Assembly (NCBI GenBank): GCA_016790435.1
Contig: JAEUPE010000067.1
Span: 1-43,700, forward strand
Source of the DNA: Rubrivivax sp.
Lineage (GTDB): Bacteria; Pseudomonadota; Gammaproteobacteria; Burkholderiales; Burkholderiaceae_C
Direction: 5' to 3'
DNA: 43,700 nucleotides
Below the pieces are notes generated by a model. The model was not told the origin of the DNA, did not search any database, and saw nothing but the letters and a program-made list of their open reading frames with translations. The position numbers and the translations under genes were made by a program. This document shows, piece by piece, positions 39,287 to 43,700 of this stretch; position 1 is the stretch's first letter; each line of letters opens with the position of its first letter.

Positions 39287-40430
39287 CGCGCAAGCCGCGG
39301 ACGCCGACGCACGCCCGTCGCTTGCGCGGCTGGCGGCCCTGCGCGAGGCAATCGTCTCGGCCCGCGGCATCGATGAACTGGCCGCGGCCGCGGCGGCCAT
39401 TCCACGGCTGGCGGCGGAGGTGATCGACAGCGAGAGGGCGGAGCCGTCTGAAGCGCCGGAATCGCCAGAGGCGCCCGTCGCGCCGGTGGAGGCCGATCGC
39501 GTCGGCGCCGGCGCCATCACGCGCCGCATCAGTGCCCTCAACGACGAGGTCACCGCGCGCGTCGTGCACGCGGTGGCCGCCGACATGGCGATGGACTTGA
39601 ACCAGGCCTGTTGGCTGGCCTTCGGGTCGCAGGCGCGCAGCGAGCAGACCTTGCTCACCGACCAGGACAACGGACTCGTCTTCGCCGCCGCCGGCGAGAG
39701 CGAGGCCGAGGCGCGCCGGCCCGCCTGGCTGGCCTTCGGGCAGCGCGTCAACGATGCGCTGGCGCGCTGCGGCTACCCGTTGTGCGACGGCGGTGTGATG
39801 GCCGGCCGGCCGCTGTGCTGCCTGAGCCCCGACGAATGGGGCCGTCGCTTCGCGCACTGGATGGCGCACGGCAACGGCAACGACCTGTTCGCCGCGCGCA
39901 TCTACTTCGACCTGCGGCCGCTGGCCGGCAACCTGGTGTTGGCGCAGCCGCTGGTCGACTTGCTGCGCTCGCCGGCGGCGGCGGTGCCGCGCTTCATCAA
40001 GCAGATGGCCGACATCGTGCTGTGCAACCACGTGCCGCTGAACTGGCTGGGCCAGGTGGTCACGAGCGATCAGGCAGGGCAAACGGTGTTCGATCTCAAG
40101 ATGAGCGGCACCGCGCTCTTCGTCGACGCCGGGCGGCTGTGGGCGCTGGCGCACCGGCTCGCCGCGGTGGGCACCGTGCCGCGCCTGCGCGCGGCGGCCG
40201 GCGCCATGCGCGTGCCCGACAAGGAGGCGGCGCAATGGGTGGCCGGGTTCGAGGCGCTGCAGAAACTGCGCCTGCGCGCGCAGCGCGGGCGGGTCGGTGC
40301 CGCCGGCGTGCAGCAGCGCGCGTGGGTGCCGTGGCACGAACTCGATGCGAGCGACCGGCGCGAGCTGAAGCAGGCTTTGCGCGCCGCGCGTGTGGTCCAG
40401 CAGCGAATCGAACTCGACTACTGTCGATGA
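39273..40430 (+). CDS. DUF294-family (GlnD-like) nucleotidyltransferase
   Basis: A 385-residue putative nucleotidyltransferase. The helical N-terminus is followed by the signature FGSQARSEQTLLTDQDNGLV, with Gly118-Ser119 and the metal-binding Asp130/Asp132. The DUF294 C-terminal domain follows (FDLKMSGTALFVDAGRLWAL and onward). Relatives usually carry cyclic-nucleotide-binding and CBS domains in front; here only about 100 residues precede the catalytic domain, with an Ala/Pro/Glu-rich linker (residues 50-75). By analogy with GlnD it may nucleotidylate a protein, but no target is known. The ATG at 39273 overlaps the exonuclease gene by 14 bases; a longer frame upstream is a shadow of that gene. 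Confidence 0.85.
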   Translation: MRPTDAQAADADARPSLARLAALREAIVSARGIDELAAAAAAIPRLAAEVIDSERAEPSEAPESPEAPVAPVEADRVGAGAITRRISALNDEVTARVVHAVAADMAMDLNQACWLAFGSQARSEQTLLTDQDNGLVFAAAGESEAEARRPAWLAFGQRVNDALARCGYPLCDGGVMAGRPLCCLSPDEWGRRFAHWMAHGNGNDLFAARIYFDLRPLAGNLVLAQPLVDLLRSPAAAVPRFIKQMADIVLCNHVPLNWLGQVVTSDQAGQTVFDLKMSGTALFVDAGRLWALAHRLAAVGTVPRLRAAAGAMRVPDKEAAQWVAGFEALQKLRLRAQRGRVGAAGVQQRAWVPWHELDASDRRELKQALRAARVVQQRIELDYCR

Positions 40431-40656
40431 CGCGCCGCACAGGCGTCGTTTGCGGGTTATCACGGGGTGGGTTATCCGCAGGACTGTATCGATCTGTCAG
40501 AAGGCCGTAAGGACGAAAAGTGAACCTGCATGCCGGTCCGTCGCCACGGTGCGGGCCCGGTGGGCGCGCATGCGCGCATCGGGTTCGGCGCAGCGGACAG
40601 AGGCATCCCACACGGCCCGTGACAGGGCCCATTCGAGAAGGAAAGGGGTACAGGCT
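40431..40656 (+). promoter_or_regulatory. Likely control region of the DUF4212/symporter operon
   Basis: No gene is seen in these 226 bases. Two direct copies of GGGTTATC lie at 40454-40461 and 40469-40476, 15 bases apart. A 14-bp perfect palindrome, GCGCGCATGCGCGC, lies at 40564-40577. A small GGCCC/GGGCC hairpin precedes the ribosome-binding site GAAGGAAAGGGG. The direct repeats could bind a regulator; no sure sigma-70 promoter is visible. Confidence 0.4.
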
Positions 40657-40914
40657 ATGCAGGTGAGCGAGAACCACCAGCGTTACTGGCAGAAGAACCT
40701 GAGGATCACGGGCATCCTCATGGCCATCTGGTTTGTCGTGACCTTTGTCGTCGGCTACTTCGCCCGCGACCTGAACTTCAACTTCTTTGGCTGGCCGTTC
40801 AGCTTCTGGGTCGGTGCCCAGGGCGCGTTGGTCGTGTACTGCGTGATCATCTGGTACTACGCGCATTACATGAACAAGCTCGACCAAGAACACGGCGTGG
40901 CCGAGGAGCAATGA
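40657..40914 (+). CDS. DUF4212 small subunit of sodium:solute symporter
   Basis: An 85-residue membrane protein with two helices (about residues 16-36 and 47-70). LRITGILMAIWFVVTFVVGY and NFNFFGWPFSFWVGAQGALV are characteristic of the DUF4212 (TIGR03647) family, the proposed small subunit of VC_2705-type symporters. It is always found next to such a symporter, as here, one base ahead. The ATG at 40657 follows a strong GAAGGAAAGGGG site with a 9-base spacer; an upstream extension of the frame to 40390 overlaps the DUF294 gene and is not conserved-looking. Confidence 0.93.
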   Translation: MQVSENHQRYWQKNLRITGILMAIWFVVTFVVGYFARDLNFNFFGWPFSFWVGAQGALVVYCVIIWYYAHYMNKLDQEHGVAEEQ

Positions 40915-40915
40915 C

Positions 40916-43048
40916 ATGGCAGGCATGAGTTTCGAACACGGCAGCGGCTACTCGTCGGCCGATACCAAGGCCTTCAAGAAGCAGCTGAACAAGGTGTACG
41001 GCTGGTACACGGGCGGCTTCCTGACCTTCATCGTGCTGCTTGCGATCGCCGAGCAGATGGGCCTTTCGCGGGCCGCCATCGGCATCGTCTTCCTGCTGGC
41101 GACGGTGGCGCTGTACGCCGGCATCGGCGTGATGAGCCGCACCAACGACGCCTCCGAGTACTACGTGGCCGGGCGCCGCGTGCCGGCCATCTACAACGGC
41201 ATGGCGACGGGCGCCGACTGGATGAGCGCGGCGTCGTTCATCGGCATGGCCGGCACCTTGTACCTGACGGGCTACGGCGGCCTCGCCTTCATCATGGGCT
41301 GGACCGGCGGTTACTGCCTGGTGGCGCTGTTCCTGGCGCCGTACCTGCGCAAGTTCGGGCAGTTCACGATTCCCGACTTTCTGGGTGCGCGATACGAGGG
41401 CAACATCGTCCGCTTCATCGGCATCCTGGCCGCGATCCTTTGCTCGTTCACCTACGTGGTGGCGCAGATCTATGGCGTGGGCCTGATCACGACGCGGCTC
41501 TCGGGCCTCGCGTTCGAGATCGGCATCTTCGTGGGCCTGGGCGGCATCCTGGTGTGTTCGTTCCTGGGCGGCATGCGCGCCGTCACGTGGACGCAGGTGG
41601 CGCAGTACATCATTCTCATCATCGCCTACCTGACGCCGCTGGTCTGGCTGTCGGTCAAGCAGACCAGCATCCCGCTGCCGCAGTTGGTGTACGGCATGCA
41701 GCTCGAGAAGGTGACGGCCAAGGAGAAACTGCTCCTCGACGACCCGAAGGAGAAGGAAGTCATCGCCGTCTTCAAGGCGCGCTCCGACGAGTTTGCCGCG
41801 AAGCTGAAGGACATCCCGGCTGCGCTCGCGGCTGACCGCGCCGCGGCGCAGAAGAAGGTCGACGACCTGAAGGCCGCCAGTGGCGCGCTTGCCGAGGTGC
41901 AGGCGGCCGAGAAGGCGCTGGCCGCGGTGCCCAAGGACGAGGCGGCGGCCAAGGCTGCGTGGACGGCTGCCAAGGCAGGTGCCGACGCGCGCACTGCGCC
42001 ACTGGCGGGCATGCCCCGCCATGCGCAGCAGTATGCCGGCGACCCCAACGGCACCGAGGCGCAGAAGAAGGCGTTCGACGTCTCGCGCCGGAACTTCCTG
42101 GCCCTGGTGTTCTGCCTGATGGTGGGGACGGCCGCGTTGCCGCACATCCTGATGCGCTACTACACCACGCCGTCGGTGAAGGAAGCACGGGAGTCGGTGA
42201 CCTGGTCGCTGTTCTTCATCTTCCTGCTGTACTTCTCGGCCCCGGCCCTGGCGGTGCTCGTGAAGTACGAGATCTTCAACGTGCTTGTGGGCACGCCGTT
42301 CGACAAGTTGCCTGCCTGGATCGGGCAGTGGGCGAAGGTCGATCCGACTCTTCTGCAGGTGGCCGACATCAACAAGGATGGCATCTTCCAACTCGGAGAG
42401 ATGCGCATCGGTGGCGACATCATCGTGCTTGCCACGCCGGAGATCGGTGGCCTGCCCTACGTGATCTCGGGCATGGTGGCTGCCGGCGGCCTGGCTGCGG
42501 CGCTGTCGACGGCCGACGGCCTGCTGCTGACGATCGCCAACGCGTTGAGCCACGATCTTTACTACAAGATGATCGACCCCAATGCGCCCACGGCGCGCCG
42601 CGTCATGATCTCCAAGATCCTGCTGCTGGTGGTGGCCTTGCTCGCGGCGATGGTGGCGGCGCAGAAACCGGCGGACATCCTGTTCCTGGTCTCGGCGGCG
42701 TTCTCGTTCGCTGCGGCGGCGTTCTTCCCGGCGCTGACGCTCGGCATCTTCTGGAAGCGCGCCAGCAAGTGGGGCGCGGCGCTGGGCATGATCGCCGGCC
42801 TGGGCATCACCTTCTACTACATGGTGACGACGCAACCTTGGCTGCGCGGCGTGTTCGGCGTGACGAGCCCGATCGCCGACAACATCTGGTTCGGCATCCT
42901 GCCGATCTCGGCGGGTGTGTTCGGCGTGCCGCTGGGCTTTGCGGTGATCATCATCGTCAGCCTGTTCACACCGGCCCCCAAGGCCGAGATCCAGGAACTG
43001 ATCGAGCACGTGCGCTACCCGAACATCCGTCCGGCTTCGGCGCGCTGA
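40916..43048 (+). CDS. Sodium:solute symporter large subunit (VC_2705/ActP-like)
   Basis: A 710-residue SLC5-type transporter, probably for acetate or another short carboxylate with sodium. The N-terminus and core show the typical [34 protein letters not shown] and [20 protein letters not shown] segments. A hydrophilic insert of about 120 residues (266-385), rich in Ala, Lys and Glu and likely coiled coil, interrupts the membrane core; such an insert distinguishes the large TIGR03648 subfamily from ActP. The ATG at 40916 follows GAGGAGCAATGAC, one base after the DUF4212 stop. The upstream kinase suggests regulated uptake, with substrate inferred only from related systems. Two hairpins follow. 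Confidence 0.92.
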   Translation: MAGMSFEHGSGYSSADTKAFKKQLNKVYGWYTGGFLTFIVLLAIAEQMGLSRAAIGIVFLLATVALYAGIGVMSRTNDASEYYVAGRRVPAIYNGMATGADWMSAASFIGMAGTLYLTGYGGLAFIMGWTGGYCLVALFLAPYLRKFGQFTIPDFLGARYEGNIVRFIGILAAILCSFTYVVAQIYGVGLITTRLSGLAFEIGIFVGLGGILVCSFLGGMRAVTWTQVAQYIILIIAYLTPLVWLSVKQTSIPLPQLVYGMQLEKVTAKEKLLLDDPKEKEVIAVFKARSDEFAAKLKDIPAALAADRAAAQKKVDDLKAASGALAEVQAAEKALAAVPKDEAAAKAAWTAAKAGADARTAPLAGMPRHAQQYAGDPNGTEAQKKAFDVSRRNFLALVFCLMVGTAALPHILMRYYTTPSVKEARESVTWSLFFIFLLYFSAPALAVLVKYEIFNVLVGTPFDKLPAWIGQWAKVDPTLLQVADINKDGIFQLGEMRIGGDIIVLATPEIGGLPYVISGMVAAGGLAAALSTADGLLLTIANALSHDLYYKMIDPNAPTARRVMISKILLLVVALLAAMVAAQKPADILFLVSAAFSFAAAAFFPALTLGIFWKRASKWGAALGMIAGLGITFYYMVTTQPWLRGVFGVTSPIADNIWFGILPISAGVFGVPLGFAVIIIVSLFTPAPKAEIQELIEHVRYPNIRPASAR

Positions 43049-43064
43049 TCCTGACCTGACGACT

Positions 43065-43084
43065 GACCGCCCCCGAAGGCGGTC
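43065..43084 (+). terminator. Hairpin after the symporter gene
   Basis: GACCGCC (43065-43071) and GGCGGTC (43078-43084) form a 7-bp stem with loop CCCGAA, 16 bases after the stop codon. It is followed closely by a stronger hairpin. Confidence 0.5.
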
Positions 43085-43091
43085 GGCCAAG

Positions 43092-43119
43092 ACGGCCCCT
43101 GGGGTGACCCAGGGGCCGT
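43092..43119 (+). terminator. Strong terminator hairpin
   Basis: ACGGCCCCTGGG (43092-43103) pairs perfectly with CCCAGGGGCCGT (43108-43119) around a GTGA tetraloop, followed by TTCTCATT. It separates the symporter operon from rpsF and is the best terminator in the window. Confidence 0.75.
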
Positions 43120-43134
43120 TCTCATTCCGTCGGC

Positions 43135-43140
43135 TATACT
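43135..43140 (+). promoter_or_regulatory. Candidate -10 box for rpsF
   Basis: TATACT is a close match to the sigma-70 -10 hexamer, 120 bases before rpsF and just after the terminator. No good -35 hexamer is found. It implies a leader of about 112 nt. Confidence 0.5.
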
Positions 43141-43204
43141 CCGCAGCTTTTCCACCTTGCCGCACCTGCCCCATCGACGCGGCCGTTCACCGGCCATGCA
43201 GGGC

Positions 43205-43219
43205 GGCTTCCGAAAGGCC
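43205..43219 (+). promoter_or_regulatory. Leader hairpin of rpsF with CCG in the loop
   Basis: GGCTT (43205-43209) and AGGCC (43215-43219) pair, with one G-U pair, around loop CCGAA. Leaders of rpsF operons in many bacteria carry an S6:S18-binding structure with an exposed CCG. The match here is suggestive only. Confidence 0.3.
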
Positions 43220-43259
43220 TCCGCACCGAAGGCTCGATCGGAATCCACAAGGAGAATCC

Positions 43260-43631
43260 ATGCGTCATTACGAGATCGTGCTCTTGATCCATCCGGATCA
43301 GAGCGAACAGGTTCCGGCCATGCTGGAACGCTACAAGACGGCCATCACCGCCGCCGGCGGCAAGGTGCACCGCATCGAGGATTGGGGCCGGCGCCAGCTG
43401 GCCTACATGATCCAGAAACTCGCCAAGGCGCATTACCTGTGCCTGAACATCGAGTGCGGCAACGAGGCCCTGGTGGAGCTCGAGACGGGCTTCCGTTTCA
43501 ACGACGCCGTGCTGCGCCACCTGACGGTGGTCAAGAGCAAGGCCGAGACGGCGCCTTCGATCATGATGACGGCCGTCGAGCGCGAGGACGCCCGCACGGA
43601 CCGCCAGCAGGAGGCGCCCGCCGCCGCCTGA
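43260..43631 (+). CDS. rpsF: 30S ribosomal protein S6
   Basis: A 123-residue S6 protein of the central 30S domain, partner of S18. [20 protein letters not shown] opens it, and [20 protein letters not shown], with the conserved aromatic and basic surface for S18, follows at about residue 41. The ferredoxin-like core ends near [11 protein letters not shown]; the remaining Ala/Glu/Arg-rich tail is disordered, typical of betaproteobacterial S6. The ATG at 43260 follows CACAAGGAGAATCC, an excellent ribosome-binding site; in-frame upstream sequence is not S6-like. A hairpin overlaps the stop codon. The next genes are expected to be priB, rpsR and rplI. Confidence 0.97.
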   Translation: MRHYEIVLLIHPDQSEQVPAMLERYKTAITAAGGKVHRIEDWGRRQLAYMIQKLAKAHYLCLNIECGNEALVELETGFRFNDAVLRHLTVVKSKAETAPSIMMTAVEREDARTDRQQEAPAAA

Positions 43632-43640
43632 GCGGCGGCG
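43619..43640 (+). promoter_or_regulatory. Hairpin over the rpsF stop codon
   Basis: CGCCGCCGC (43619-43627) pairs with GCGGCGGCG (43632-43640) around loop CTGA, in which TGA is the rpsF stop. A 9-bp all G-C stem here could stall ribosomes or limit read-through into the next gene. Confidence 0.45.
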
Positions 43641-43686
43641 CGTCCGTGTTGACCGTGGCACGCGCGACCCGCGGCTGAGCAGGCAA

Positions 43687-43700
43687 ATGGCGGCATCCAC
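43687..43700 (+). CDS. Start of next gene, probably priB (cut off)
   Basis: Only four codons (M-A-A-S) are seen before the window ends. The ATG is preceded by AGCAGGCAA. In Burkholderiales rpsF is followed by priB, the single-strand-DNA-binding primosomal protein N, and then rpsR. No other start between 43632 and 43700 stays open. The identity rests on context alone. Confidence 0.35.

Noticed and set aside
40469-40480. DnaA-box-like TTATCCGCA before DUF4212
   Set aside because: One mismatch to TTATCCACA, a single copy, and no origin features nearby.
40561-40575. Sigma-54-like GG-N10-GC
   Set aside because: Only the four core bases match; the TGGCACG and TTGCA context is absent and such matches are frequent in GC-rich DNA.
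40847-43174. A 775-codon open frame on the minus strand
   Set aside because: It covers the antisense of the symporter gene and has no recognisable motif or ribosome-binding site.

Overview
The window is a GC-rich, almost gap-free stretch of bacterial chromosome. Gene content and order point to a betaproteobacterium of the order Burkholderiales, most like the Rubrivivax/Ideonella/Methylibium group. The order der-hfq-hflX-hflK-hflC-DUF2065-hisZ-purA, the rpsB-to-lpxB envelope cluster, divergent ppsR/ppsA and rpsF at the end are all typical of that order. This placement is inferred from gene order and protein sequence; no database search was possible. I see no insertion sequence, prophage, CRISPR array, integrase or rRNA gene.

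Layout. 1-7798 (+): the 3' end of der, then hfq, hflX, hflK, hflC, a DUF2065 membrane peptide, hisZ, purA and a phosphoribosyltransferase. A tRNA-Leu(CAG) lies on the minus strand at 7849-7933, just ahead of rnr (+). Two minus-strand genes follow, dadA and the bifunctional NAD(P)HX repair gene nnr. From 13406 to 28920 (+) runs a long cluster for translation, isoprenoid/lipid precursor and outer-membrane biogenesis: rpsB, tsf, pyrH, frr, uppS, cdsA, dxr, rseP, bamA, skp-like, lpxD, fabZ, lpxA, lpxB, rnhB and a SpoU-type RNA methyltransferase. Many neighbours overlap or nearly touch, which suggests translational coupling. ppsR (-) and ppsA (+) diverge at about 29.8 kb and form a PEP-synthase/regulator pair.

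32503-43048 is the least ordinary part. It holds a small YggT-like membrane protein, a TPR protein and a small two-helix membrane protein. These are followed by a sodium/solute-symporter-like sensor histidine kinase, a stand-alone receiver, and a membrane protein that joins a degenerate sensor-kinase region to a DnaQ-type exonuclease. A DUF294 nucleotidyltransferase and a DUF4212/large-subunit sodium:solute symporter pair complete the set. I read these as a carboxylate (possibly acetate) sensing and uptake module with an unexplained nuclease/nucleotidyltransferase arm. The window ends with rpsF and the first bases of the next gene.

Non-coding points of interest: a two-step ATGA chain of micro-ORFs built on 12-nt repeats before the receiver gene; a structured rpsB leader whose likely promoter abuts the dadA start; a hairpin over the rnr start region; a repeat-like insert between uppS and cdsA; and many GC-rich hairpins without U tracts between genes.
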